Source: Collinsella sp.
Lineage (GTDB): Bacteria > Actinomycetota > Coriobacteriia > Coriobacteriales > Coriobacteriaceae
NCBI GenBank assembly: GCA_014871665.1
Contig: WGSL01000002.1
Location: forward strand, 1-64,000
DNA length: 64,000 nt
Reading direction: 5' to 3'
Position 1 is the stretch's first letter. Each line of letters opens with the position of its first letter. The notes beneath the pieces were generated by a model. The model ran no database searches and had not been told where the DNA came from. It saw only the letters and a list, made by a program, of their open reading frames with translations. A program made the translations under genes and the position numbers. Positions 47,348 through 55,766 of the stretch are shown piece after piece.

Positions 47348-48754
47348 CTACCCTGTGGTGTCATTGTCCTCAGCAAGCTGGGGGAACACGGCGTCCTTGG
47401 GCATGGTGACCTTCGTCAGCGAGGTGAGCTTTTTGCTCAGCGACGTGTCCGTCTTGACCAGGTCGCTGAGCGTCACGATCTTGTAGCCGTCGGCAATGAG
47501 GCCGTCGATAATCTGCGGCAGCGCCTCGAGTGTCTGCTCGGCGCATTCGTCTCTATCGGTGAGCAGCACGATATTGCCGGGCGTCACCGAATCGAGCACC
47601 GTCGAGACCTGCTCGTCGGCACCGTTGAGCAGCCAGTCGCCCGAGTCGATATTCCACGAGACCACGGCGGAGACCAGGTCCATCGCATCAATCCAGTTTT
47701 GCTCGTCAAAGGCAGCGTAGGGGGCACGCAGCAGCATCGTCTTCACGCCGGTCGCCGACTTAATCGCATCGGTGCCTTTCGTGATCTGTTCGCGTACCGC
47801 CTCACGGTCCTGATCCTTGAGCGAATCGTCGCTGTAGCTGTTGGATCCGATCTCGCACCCGGCATCGACAATCGCCTTGGCCGTGGCAGGCGAGGCTTCG
47901 GCCGCATCGCCCGAAAGGAAGAACGTCGCGGTGACGCCCTTTTCCTTGAGCACCTGCAAGATCTGCTTGGTGGCGCCGCTCGGACCCTCGTCAAACGTCA
48001 GCGCCACGTACTTTTTGTTGCCCTTGGGCGCCACGCTGGCGCACGCAACGACGCAATCGGTGGCGGGCACAACCTCGCCGCGGTCCTGCGTCTTGCCCGA
48101 CTGCTCACCAACCCACACCTCGGAGCGGCCCTGGACACCCCACGTCTGCACATATTCGATAGCGCCCGTGCCCTCGACCTTGAGCTTGGGCTCGATAACC
48201 GTAGCCTGAACCTCGTGCTTCTCGTAGGTGTTACGGCCATCCTTGACCGTCACCTTCTCGCCACCCTCAAGTTCGCGGCTATCCCATTTGCCCTGCTTCA
48301 CGCGCTTGCCGTCGACCTTCACCGACAGCTTTTCGCCCCCATGGCGCTTGAGCACGCTGTCATCGACGGCCAGCAGGTCGCCTGCGTCGTAGGTGTCAGT
48401 CAAATCCTGTTCGTCGATGAGATTCTGCAGCGTAGAGCCCACGCGCACCGCGGTCTTCTGGCCGTTGAGCTCCACGTCCACGCTGCGGTTGACGTAGCCC
48501 ACGACGGCAGCGATAAACAGCACGAGCGCGCAACCCACGGCGATGAGCGCATAGGGCAGGCGAGACGAACGACGGGGCGTGCGGCTGTTGCCGATGCGCG
48601 CGCTGCGATCGCTAAAGCCGCGGCTATGGTTGAGATACATCGCGCCGGGCTTACGGTGACGCTTGCGCTGACCGCTGGGCAGCTGCCCCAGGTCGCGGCG
48701 CGCTGTCGGATGCGCACCCGAACGCCCGTTTAAGTTGGATCCGTTTTGGCGCAT
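47348..48754 (-). CDS. Polysaccharide-deacetylase-fold protein with degenerate active site
   Basis: 468 residues: a basic cytosolic start, one membrane anchor (about 68-88), a G5/DUF348-like domain (about 92-185) and a NodB-like domain (about 245-430). The NodB motifs are altered: TFDEGP for TFDDGP, NSYSD for the metal-binding HSxxH, and VLLTD for VLLHD. RAPY and DSGDW are kept. The metal-ligand histidines appear lost, so it may bind rather than deacetylate cell-wall glycan. GGGGGAGGG precedes the ATG. Confidence 0.85.
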   Translation of the reverse strand: MRQNGSNLNGRSGAHPTARRDLGQLPSGQRKRHRKPGAMYLNHSRGFSDRSARIGNSRTPRRSSRLPYALIAVGCALVLFIAAVVGYVNRSVDVELNGQKTAVRVGSTLQNLIDEQDLTDTYDAGDLLAVDDSVLKRHGGEKLSVKVDGKRVKQGKWDSRELEGGEKVTVKDGRNTYEKHEVQATVIEPKLKVEGTGAIEYVQTWGVQGRSEVWVGEQSGKTQDRGEVVPATDCVVACASVAPKGNKKYVALTFDEGPSGATKQILQVLKEKGVTATFFLSGDAAEASPATAKAIVDAGCEIGSNSYSDDSLKDQDREAVREQITKGTDAIKSATGVKTMLLRAPYAAFDEQNWIDAMDLVSAVVSWNIDSGDWLLNGADEQVSTVLDSVTPGNIVLLTDRDECAEQTLEALPQIIDGLIADGYKIVTLSDLVKTDTSLSKKLTSLTKVTMPKDAVFPQLAEDNDTTG

Positions 48755-48777
48755 GTGCCCTCCCCCATAAACACAGC

Positions 48778-48803
48778 AAGCCGGAGCAACAGGTCTCCGG
48801 CTT
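48778..48803 (-). terminator. Hairpin between PRC-protein and deacetylase-like genes
   Basis: A perfect 9-bp stem, AAGCCGGAG (48778-48786) with 48795-48803, lies 24 bases behind the PRC gene stop. The U-tract is weak. Confidence 0.6.
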
Positions 48804-48826
48804 GCCTCCCATCATTTGGTACGTCG

Positions 48827-49582
48827 CTATTTTGTAGCTTTTGACGAGCCTCCGCTCGCCTTTTGGTATTCGTCCTTAAAGGCCTTGAACATGCCGCGCG
48901 TCTTGCCGAGCTGCTTGCCCAGTGCGCGACTGCCCTTGTCCACGGCAACCGACCCCTTGTCGTCGAGCACCTTGGCGCCCTTTTTGACCTTGTCGCCCAC
49001 CACGACGCTGGCCTCGGCGGCCTTGGCAGCCGCACCGCCCGAATACCCGAGCGACTTGACCTCGTCCGAGACGACCATCGCGCCGTTCTCGTAGCCGCGC
49101 AGCATCGTCGGCGGCACCTGCGTGTCACCGACCAAAACACTCGAAGCAGCACCGGCGGTCACATAGAATGCCTGCACGATGCCCGAGCGTGGCTTGAACT
49201 CAACGTCCGAGCAATAGCCCACGACGTCGCCCGATTCCGTGCGCACGTCCATACCGACCCAGATGATGCAATCGTCCAGGTTGATGTCGAGGCGCTTGGC
49301 GGCGGCGGCATCGTATGTGTCCTTGACGTCATCGACCGCAATGGCGCCCTCGTAGACACCAATGGCGTCGAGCGCTACGAATCGGTCGGGGCGCTCGATC
49401 ATACCCGCGATATCGGACTGGCGGACCATAAAGCCGACCACGCGCGTACCGCCCGGGGTAAAGACCGGAAAGTGAATCTTTCCGAGCTTTTTAGGGCTGC
49501 GCGGCGTGCCGTCCTTTTTGGTGCGCTTGTCCTCGGTAGGCTTGCGATAGATCTTGGCGCCGACAAAATCCCCGGCGCGCAT
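48827..49582 (-). CDS. PRC-barrel domain protein
   Basis: 251 residues with two PRC-barrel-like halves (about 1-100 and 105-185) and a Lys/Ala/Gly-rich C-terminal tail. PRC barrels mediate RNA or protein contacts; those of the MgtE-like protein at 45175 are similar in plan. Its ATG shares one base with the stop of the YtxH gene (TAATG), indicating translational coupling. Function unknown. Confidence 0.82.
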   Translation of the reverse strand: MRAGDFVGAKIYRKPTEDKRTKKDGTPRSPKKLGKIHFPVFTPGGTRVVGFMVRQSDIAGMIERPDRFVALDAIGVYEGAIAVDDVKDTYDAAAAKRLDINLDDCIIWVGMDVRTESGDVVGYCSDVEFKPRSGIVQAFYVTAGAASSVLVGDTQVPPTMLRGYENGAMVVSDEVKSLGYSGGAAAKAAEASVVVGDKVKKGAKVLDDKGSVAVDKGSRALGKQLGKTRGMFKAFKDEYQKASGGSSKATK

Positions 49583-49971
49583 TATGCCTCGGTCGAGGGC
49601 TCCGCAGCCTCGGTATCAGCCTCGACGGCGTTCTCGACCACGACGTCGGCGGCAGGCGTCACGTTGCCGCCCGAAATGGCGTCGTTGAGCTGCTCGCGCA
49701 GCTGGTCCATGCGCTCGCGGGCCAGGTCGACCTTGGCGCGCAGGTCGTCGGTCTTGGCGTCGACCATCGGGCCAAAGTCATTCACCGCAGCACGGGCCTC
49801 CTCGGCGCTGTGCTCGTAGGTGTCGCGCATATTGTCCCAGGCGTCGTTGGCGATATCGGCAGCCATGGCGCGGGTCTCGGCGCCCGAGCGCGGGGCCAGA
49901 GCAACGCCGACAATAGCGCCGGCAGCGGCACCAAAAAGTGCGCCGGAGACAAAGCTGAAAGTCTTACCCAT
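49582..49971 (-). CDS. YtxH-domain protein
   Basis: 129 residues: a single N-terminal membrane/glycine-zipper segment (about 5-25; GALFGAAAGAIVGVALAP) typical of YtxH, then a long amphipathic helical region and an acidic tail. YtxH proteins are small stress-associated membrane proteins. ATG 49971 is preferred because AGGAGAGG precedes it by 7 bases. Probably the first gene of a two-gene operon with the PRC protein. Confidence 0.85.
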   Translation of the reverse strand: MGKTFSFVSGALFGAAAGAIVGVALAPRSGAETRAMAADIANDAWDNMRDTYEHSAEEARAAVNDFGPMVDAKTDDLRAKVDLARERMDQLREQLNDAISGGNVTPAADVVVENAVEADTEAAEPSTEA

Positions 49972-50107
49972 GATCATTCCTCTCCTGCGGGCACGTCGGT
50001 GCCCACCGTTTGAATGCTGTCCATTATACCCGCAGCGCATCACTTGCCGCTCCGCTCATCTGTGTACGGCAAAGGCGCAGGTACGTGATGGTGATAAACG
50101 CGTAGGC

Positions 50108-50941
50108 CTACTCCTGGGGCATAGCCGGCATGGCCACCGTGGCACCCGGGTCCTCGCCGGCGCCGTCCACGAGCGGCAGGCCGCCCTCATGCGCAGGTCC
50201 TGCCGGAACCGTCGCCGCACCGCCAAAGACGGCAGCGGAGGCCTCGTGGTTCTCGGCAACCGCACCCTCGGTATCAATCGCCACCTGGGGCTCGTCGTCA
50301 AAGTTGGGGACACCCTGGGGCTCGGTGGGAACGGGCTCGGCGGTCGCATCGGCAACGGGCTCGGCGTCGACCGGCACATCGCCCTCGTCAGCGCCCTCGT
50401 CCTCGGCAGCATCTTCGCCGTTCGCAGCGGCGACGGCCTCGTGAGGATCCTTGCCCTCGGCCTCGGCGCGCATGCCCAGCACCAGGTTGCGCAGGCCCGC
50501 GACCGTGCCCTCCACGTCGGGGGCAGGCTGGTCGGCGTGCAGATAGGCCCAGTCCATCATAAAGGTGGCCGAAGACAGCGCACCGATGGCCAGCGCGTCG
50601 TCGGGGCACGAAAGCTCAACCTCAAAGACGCGCTCGTCGTGCTCGCTTACGCGCGTGCGGCCGCACGAGATGCTACCGGCAAGACCGGTCTCGTTCATGA
50701 GCTCGACCGTCACATGCTCCAGCAGGTGGCAGAGCTCGGTCTGGCCCATACAGTCCTGGAACTCGCGACCCGAATCGCCCAGGCACAGATGCTTGGCAAT
50801 CGCGGGCACCAGGTAGTACACGCGCGCCGTGGCCTCGATATCCTCCGAGGTCATGAGCGGCATGCCGGGGTTCACCAGCACGTGCGCGCAGATCTTGTCC
50901 TCGCTGACGGTGACCTTAAGGATGTTGAACAGGCCTGCCAT
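50108..50941 (-). CDS. Protein with a cyanophycin-synthetase-N-like domain
   Basis: 277 residues. Residues 1-150 contain ELCHLLEHVTVELMNETG and a GRTR motif followed by a VFEVELSCPDD strand, the arrangement of the N-terminal domain of cyanophycin synthetase. The catalytic ATP-grasp and Mur-ligase domains are absent. The rest (about 165-277) is acidic, Ala/Pro/Glu-rich and probably disordered. GGGGAGAG precedes the ATG, 24 bases after the CNNM gene stop. A stand-alone domain with unknown role. Confidence 0.78.
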   Translation of the reverse strand: MAGLFNILKVTVSEDKICAHVLVNPGMPLMTSEDIEATARVYYLVPAIAKHLCLGDSGREFQDCMGQTELCHLLEHVTVELMNETGLAGSISCGRTRVSEHDERVFEVELSCPDDALAIGALSSATFMMDWAYLHADQPAPDVEGTVAGLRNLVLGMRAEAEGKDPHEAVAAANGEDAAEDEGADEGDVPVDAEPVADATAEPVPTEPQGVPNFDDEPQVAIDTEGAVAENHEASAAVFGGAATVPAGPAHEGGLPLVDGAGEDPGATVAMPAMPQE

Positions 50942-50965
50942 AACTCTCCCCTACTCTTCCTTGTC

Positions 50966-52339
50966 CTACTCGTCGCCGTCGTGCGGATTCGCAGAGCCCG
51001 CACCCGGCGTCGTCGGCTCGTCTACCGAAGACTCGGAATCTTTCTTATCGGTTTCGGCCGGAGCAATCACGCGAATGAGCGAGATGCGCTGGCCACGCAT
51101 CGACTGCACCTTGAACTTGTACCCCGCGACCTCAAACACCTCTCCGATGTCGGGCACCGAGTCACAAAGCTCCAAAATCCAGCCGGCGATGGTCTCATAA
51201 TCATCGCTTTCCTCAAGCGGCCAACCAAGCTCAATCGCGTCATCGCACGAAAAACGCCCATCAACGAGCCACTCGCGGCGCGAAAGGCGCGTGAGATACT
51301 TGTTGTCGGGGTCGAACTCGTCCTCGATCTCGCCGACGATCTCCTCGACGATGTCCTCGATGGTGATGATGCCGGCCGTGCCGCCGTACTCGTCCACGAC
51401 CACCACGATCTGGTCGTGCGAGGTCTGCATCTCGGACAGCAGCGGCAGGATGTCCTTGGTGTCGGGCACAAAGGTGGCGTCGCGCAAAAAGCCGGCGATG
51501 GGCTGGTTGCCCTTGCCGTCGAGCGCGGGCTGAATCAGGTCCTTGATGTGCGCGATGCCGGCGACGTTGTCGGGATCCTCGTGATAGACGGGGATGCGGC
51601 TAAAGCCGGTCTGGCGCATGGTGGACAGCACGTCGGCGACCGTCTCGTCGTCCTCGCACATGGTGGTGTCCACGCGCGGCACCATGACCTCGCGGGCAAC
51701 GGTGTCGCCCAGGTCGAAGATCTCGTGGATCATGCGCTTTTCCTCGTCGAGCAGGTCGTCCTGCTCCGAGACCATGTACTTGATCTCCTCCTCCGAGACG
51801 TTCTGGCGGTCGTCGGCGCTCTTGATGCGCAGGATGCGGGCCAGGCCATCGGAGCAAGCGCCAGTCAGCCACACAAGCGGACGGGCGATCTTTTGGAAAA
51901 ATGACAACGGTCCCACGACCTGCTTGGATACGCCCTCGGCATTGGCCAGGCCGATGCGCTTGGGCACAAGCTCGCCAATCACGATGGACACGAAGGCGAC
52001 CGCGACGGTGATGATGACCGGCGCCAGGCCGCGCGCGATGGCGGAGAGCGGCGCGATGCCAAAGCTCATGAGCCACGTGGCGAGCGGGTCGGACAGACTC
52101 GTCGAGGCGACGGCGGACGAGGCGAAGCCCACGAGCGTGATGGCGACCTGGATAGTGGCGAGCAGCTGGTCGGAGTCGGCAGCTAGCTTAATGGCACGCT
52201 CGGCGCGTTTGTCGCCTTCCTCGGCCTCGTGCTCCAGCACGGCGCGCTTGGCCGTGGTGAGCGCCATCTCGGACATAGAGAAGTAGCCGTTGATGAGGGT
52301 CAAAACGAGGGTGGTGATAAGGGAGATGGTTATGTCCAT
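50966..52339 (-). CDS. CNNM/CorC-type (hemolysin-like) membrane protein
   Basis: 457 residues: a DUF21 membrane domain with four segments (about 1-190; NGYFSMSEMAL start and GELVPKR motif), a CBS pair (about 205-330; REVMVPR and DEYGGTAGIIT motifs) and a C-terminal CorC_HlyC domain (about 345-430). Members move or sense Mg2+, often as exporters. The ATG at 52339 has GGAGG rather far upstream, but no better start exists in frame. It heads the pair with the cyanophycin-N-like gene. Confidence 0.93.
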   Translation of the reverse strand: MDITISLITTLVLTLINGYFSMSEMALTTAKRAVLEHEAEEGDKRAERAIKLAADSDQLLATIQVAITLVGFASSAVASTSLSDPLATWLMSFGIAPLSAIARGLAPVIITVAVAFVSIVIGELVPKRIGLANAEGVSKQVVGPLSFFQKIARPLVWLTGACSDGLARILRIKSADDRQNVSEEEIKYMVSEQDDLLDEEKRMIHEIFDLGDTVAREVMVPRVDTTMCEDDETVADVLSTMRQTGFSRIPVYHEDPDNVAGIAHIKDLIQPALDGKGNQPIAGFLRDATFVPDTKDILPLLSEMQTSHDQIVVVVDEYGGTAGIITIEDIVEEIVGEIEDEFDPDNKYLTRLSRREWLVDGRFSCDDAIELGWPLEESDDYETIAGWILELCDSVPDIGEVFEVAGYKFKVQSMRGQRISLIRVIAPAETDKKDSESSVDEPTTPGAGSANPHDGDE

Positions 52340-52449
52340 CGGGAGTTTCTCGAACCTCCAAGATTCGGGACGTCGGATTAAAACGTTGACGGCGGATACG
52401 GCAATTGCACCGGCGCCCAAACAAGGACGCGGGCGCGCAGGCGTGGTCG

Positions 52450-53133
52450 CTAGATTACGAAGAGGATCACCGCCATGAACTGGAAGATGCTGCCGGCGAG
52501 TACCCACAGGTGAAACACGCTGTGCAGATAGCGCACGTTTTTGGCGATATAGAACGGCACGCCCGCGGTGTAGCACACGCCGCCGACGGCGAGCAGGGCA
52601 AGTGCCACGGGGTTGAGCAGCGCCACGAGCTCGGGCAGCTTAAAGACAACGAGCCAGCCCATCAGCAGATAGACCAGGCCGCTTACCCAATGCGGCTGGC
52701 GCTCGCGCATAAAGCACTCGAGGGCGATGCCGATAATGGCGATGGCCCATACGGCAAAGAACAGCACAGCGCCGCCGTCGTTTGCGAGCGTGATGAGGCA
52801 AAACGGCGTATAGCTGCCCGCAATGAGCAGGTAGATGCAGCTGTGGTCGATGATGCGAAACACGCGCTTGGCGCGCGCGGGCTGAATCGCGTGGTAGAGC
52901 GTGGAGGCTAGGTATTCGAGGATAATGCTGACGCCGTAGACAATTGCCGCGGCCATGTGGGCCGGGCCTCCGCCGCGCAGGGCGGCGAATACGATCAGGA
53001 GCACCAGGCCCGCGATACCCAGCAGGCAGCCGACACCATGGGTGACGGAGTTCATGATCTCCTCACCCACCGTGTAGTGTGGAACGGCCGCGGTCTTGGG
53101 TCGCGGCTTAGAACTGTCGCTCGAATCGGACAT
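52450..53133 (-). CDS. Hemolysin III/PAQR-family membrane protein
   Basis: 227 residues with seven membrane segments after a hydrophilic start (1-22). The PAQR hallmarks are present: EEIMNSVTHGVG in the first loop, STLYHA, the DHSCIYLLIAGSYTP motif and a late HSVFHLWV with metal-binding histidines. Function in bacteria is membrane fluidity homeostasis. GGAGG precedes ATG 53133; a TTG six codons upstream would overlap that site. Confidence 0.92.
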   Translation of the reverse strand: MSDSSDSSKPRPKTAAVPHYTVGEEIMNSVTHGVGCLLGIAGLVLLIVFAALRGGGPAHMAAAIVYGVSIILEYLASTLYHAIQPARAKRVFRIIDHSCIYLLIAGSYTPFCLITLANDGGAVLFFAVWAIAIIGIALECFMRERQPHWVSGLVYLLMGWLVVFKLPELVALLNPVALALLAVGGVCYTAGVPFYIAKNVRYLHSVFHLWVLAGSIFQFMAVILFVI

Positions 53134-53241
53134 GCCGGTTACATCCTCCAACGTAAAGAGTTCTCAACACTATATCAAAGCGTCTGGGTACGTGCGAAAT
53201 TTGCACTATACGTGACCCTTTGTTTACCCATTCTTTGCCTG

Positions 53242-53270
53242 TTGACGCATCAACGGCGAACGTCCATAAT
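53242..53270 (+). promoter_or_regulatory. Sigma-70-type promoter for the alpha/beta hydrolase gene
   Basis: TTGACG (53242-53247), 17-base spacer, CATAAT (53265-53270). Leader of about 43 bases. An ATGTT-N8-AACAT inverted repeat lies in the leader and could be an operator. Confidence 0.7.
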
Positions 53271-53319
53271 GCGCTTGCATTAAATGTTGATGTATTAACA
53301 TCTTATAGGAGAATACCGC

Positions 53320-54285
53320 ATGGCTCAAAACGCACGTTCCCATCGAAAGCTCAAGATAGCCGGCATCGTTGCACTGGTGGTTGTCGTTGCGCTGCTCGGA
53401 TTTGCCGGCAACTTTCTGTTTGACTTCGCGCTGAATCCCCGCGCGCCATACACCATGAAGATGATGCAGGATGGCAAAGACGACAAAAAAGGTGAGCAGC
53501 CGGATGCCGAGGAAACCGAGGCGCGGGCGTGGTTTAAAGAGAATCGCGAGAGCAGCAACCTCACCGCGGACGACGGGACCGAGCTTGCCGCCTGGTATTT
53601 TGCTGCATCGGAGAGCACGCACGACTACGCCGTCTGCCTGCATGGATATACCAACGAGCCCATCGGTATGGCCCGATACGTCAAGCGATTCCACGACCGC
53701 GGCATGAACGTACTCGCACCCGCCGCCCGCGCCCACGAGCGCTCCGGCGGCGACTATATCGGCATGGGCTGGCCCGAGCGCCTCGACATCGTCGCATGGA
53801 TCGAGCAAATCGTTCAGGCCGACCCCGAGGCGCGCATCCTGGTCTTTGGCGAGTCGATGGGTGCGGCAACCGCCATGAACGTCGCGGGGGAGTCTCTGCC
53901 CGCAAACGTGAAATGCATTATCGAGGACTGCGGTTATACGAGTGTTTGGGACGAGTTTTCTCTGCAGCTCAAGGACGTGTTCGGCCTGCCCAGCTTTCCC
54001 TTGCTCGATGTAGCAAACTTGGTGTGCAACGTGCGCGCGGGCTACGACTTTCATAAGGCGAGCAGTGTGGAGCAACTCAAACACGCGACAGTTCCCATGC
54101 TGTTTATCCACGGCGACCAGGACACCTTTGTACCGTACAGTATGCTCGACCAAAACTACGACGCGTGCGCCAGCAAGGTCAAGCAAAAGCTCACCATCCA
54201 TGGCGCCGCCCACGCCAAGAGTGCGCAAGTTGACCCCGAGCTCTACTGGAACACGGTCGGCAACTTCCTCGACAAGAATTTTTAG
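53320..54285 (+). CDS. Membrane-anchored alpha/beta hydrolase
   Basis: 321 residues: an N-terminal membrane anchor (about 12-35) with an RSHRKLK positive stretch before it, then an alpha/beta hydrolase domain. The oxyanion-side HGYT, nucleophile Ser in GESMG, acid Asp in HGDQD and a late AAHAKS histidine are present. It resembles BAAT/YqkD-like extracytoplasmic hydrolases, possibly acting on lipids or cell-wall esters. AGGAG precedes the ATG. It ends at the terminator 54363-54401. Confidence 0.9.
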   Translation: MAQNARSHRKLKIAGIVALVVVVALLGFAGNFLFDFALNPRAPYTMKMMQDGKDDKKGEQPDAEETEARAWFKENRESSNLTADDGTELAAWYFAASESTHDYAVCLHGYTNEPIGMARYVKRFHDRGMNVLAPAARAHERSGGDYIGMGWPERLDIVAWIEQIVQADPEARILVFGESMGAATAMNVAGESLPANVKCIIEDCGYTSVWDEFSLQLKDVFGLPSFPLLDVANLVCNVRAGYDFHKASSVEQLKHATVPMLFIHGDQDTFVPYSMLDQNYDACASKVKQKLTIHGAAHAKSAQVDPELYWNTVGNFLDKNF

Positions 54286-54362
54286 GCAAAAAGCAACGTC
54301 TGGGGTTTTGTTGCCAAAAATCGGTTTGTGGTCGGCGCTATTCGATTTTCCTCGCACTTCCA

Positions 54363-54401
54363 AAAAGCCGCCCGTGGGCGCTGTGCTCACGGGCGGCTTT
54401 T
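54363..54401. terminator. Bidirectional terminator
   Basis: A perfect 14-bp stem, AAAAGCCGCCCGTG (54363-54376) with 54388-54401, between convergent hydrolase and DUF362 genes. Confidence 0.88.
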
Positions 54402-54448
54402 GCTCAACTTACGCTACAAAGGCGCTTATTTTGTCCAATAGCTAGGCG

Positions 54449-55654
54449 CTACTTGACCTCGATAAGCTCGTACTTGCTCGTGCCCAGGCCAATCTTCTCG
54501 GCGTGCGCGATGCACACGCGCCAGTCGGTGTCGGGATGCGTGATGCAGAAGGGATCCTTGGCCTGCTCGCCCTCCAGATGCTCGTGATTGTGCTCCATCT
54601 TGGCCGCGCTATCGGTGAGCTCGGTGTTGGGCAGTGGCTCGGACGCCATGACGGCATCGGCGCAGGCCTGGTCGATGGCGACCGGGTCGAAGCTCGCGAA
54701 CATGCCGATATCGTTGACGATAGGTGTGTCGTTTTCGGGATGGCAGTCGCAGTTGGGACTGATGTCCATGGCAAGCGAGATGTGGAAGCTCGGGCGGCCG
54801 TCGACAACGGCCTTTGTATACTCGGCGATCTTGCAGTTGAGCACGTCGGCCGCGGCGTCATAGCCGGGCTTGATGCAGTCCTGGTTGCATGCCGCAATGC
54901 AGCGTCCGCAGCCCACGCAGCGATCGTGGTCGATGGTGGCCACGTGCACCGTGCGGGTGTTGCCGTTGGCAAGCTCGCGCTCGCGGGTGCCGTCGAACGA
55001 GACAGCGTTGTGCGCGCAAATCTTTTCGCAGGCACGGCAGCCAACGCAGTGCTCGGTCGAGACGTTCGGCTTGCCGGCGGCATGCTGCTCCATCTTGCCG
55101 GCACGGCTGCCGCCTCCCATACCCAGGTTCTTCATGGCGCCGCCAAAGCCGGCCTGCTCATGGCCCTTAAAGTGGGTGAGGCTGATCACGATATCGGCGT
55201 CCATGAGAGCCTGACCGATCTTGGCCTCGCGCACGTACTCGCCGCCCTCGACCGGGACGAGCGCCTCGTCGGTGCCCTTGAGGCCGTCGGCGATGATGAT
55301 CTGGCAGCCCGTGGCATACGGGGTAAAACCGTTCTGGTAGGCGGTATCGATGTGCTCGAGCGCGTTTTTGCGGCTACCCACATAGAGCGTATTGCAGTCG
55401 GTGAGGAAGGGCTTGCCGCCCAGCTCCTTCACGACATCCGCGACGGCGCGGGCGTAGTTGGGGCGCAAAAAGCTCAGGTTGCCCAGCTCGCCAAAGTGAA
55501 TCTTGATGGCGACGAACTTGTTCTCAAAGTCGATCTGCTCGATACCGGCGTGACGGATGAGGCGCTTGAGCTTGTCGAGCTGGCTCTCGCGAGCATGCGT
55601 GCGCAGGTTAGTGAAGTACACCTTAGCGGGTGCGGCGGGTGCGGCTGCGGTCAT
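54449..55654 (-). CDS. DUF362-domain iron-sulfur protein
   Basis: 401 residues. A DUF362 domain (about 10-195 and 275-345) is interrupted by a 2x[4Fe-4S] ferredoxin insert (about 200-270; CVGCRACEKIC and CVGCGRCIAAC). Members are redox proteins of unknown substrate, common in anaerobes. A GAGGG-like site precedes the ATG on the minus strand. Monocistronic. Confidence 0.93.
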   Translation of the reverse strand: MTAAAPAAPAKVYFTNLRTHARESQLDKLKRLIRHAGIEQIDFENKFVAIKIHFGELGNLSFLRPNYARAVADVVKELGGKPFLTDCNTLYVGSRKNALEHIDTAYQNGFTPYATGCQIIIADGLKGTDEALVPVEGGEYVREAKIGQALMDADIVISLTHFKGHEQAGFGGAMKNLGMGGGSRAGKMEQHAAGKPNVSTEHCVGCRACEKICAHNAVSFDGTRERELANGNTRTVHVATIDHDRCVGCGRCIAACNQDCIKPGYDAAADVLNCKIAEYTKAVVDGRPSFHISLAMDISPNCDCHPENDTPIVNDIGMFASFDPVAIDQACADAVMASEPLPNTELTDSAAKMEHNHEHLEGEQAKDPFCITHPDTDWRVCIAHAEKIGLGTSKYELIEVK

Positions 55655-55737
55655 AGATATATCCCCTCGGTCTATATGGCGTTACAGACATAGAGGATGG
55701 TACCAGTTAAAGCAGAGTTAAAGTCAAGTACGGCACC

Positions 55738-55766
55738 TAGTCATTGGGAACGTTCTTAAATGACTA
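55738..55766. repeat. Dispersed hairpin repeat R1, copy supplying the permease stop codon
   Basis: The TAGTCATT...AATGACTA arms again, with core GGGAACGTTCTTAA. The terminal CTA (55764-55766) is the TAG stop of the minus-strand permease gene. Confidence 0.72.

Noticed and set aside
49820..51904. 694-codon open frame opposite the YtxH, cyanophycin-N-like and CNNM genes
   Set aside because: Antisense shadow crossing three well-supported genes with good start sites.
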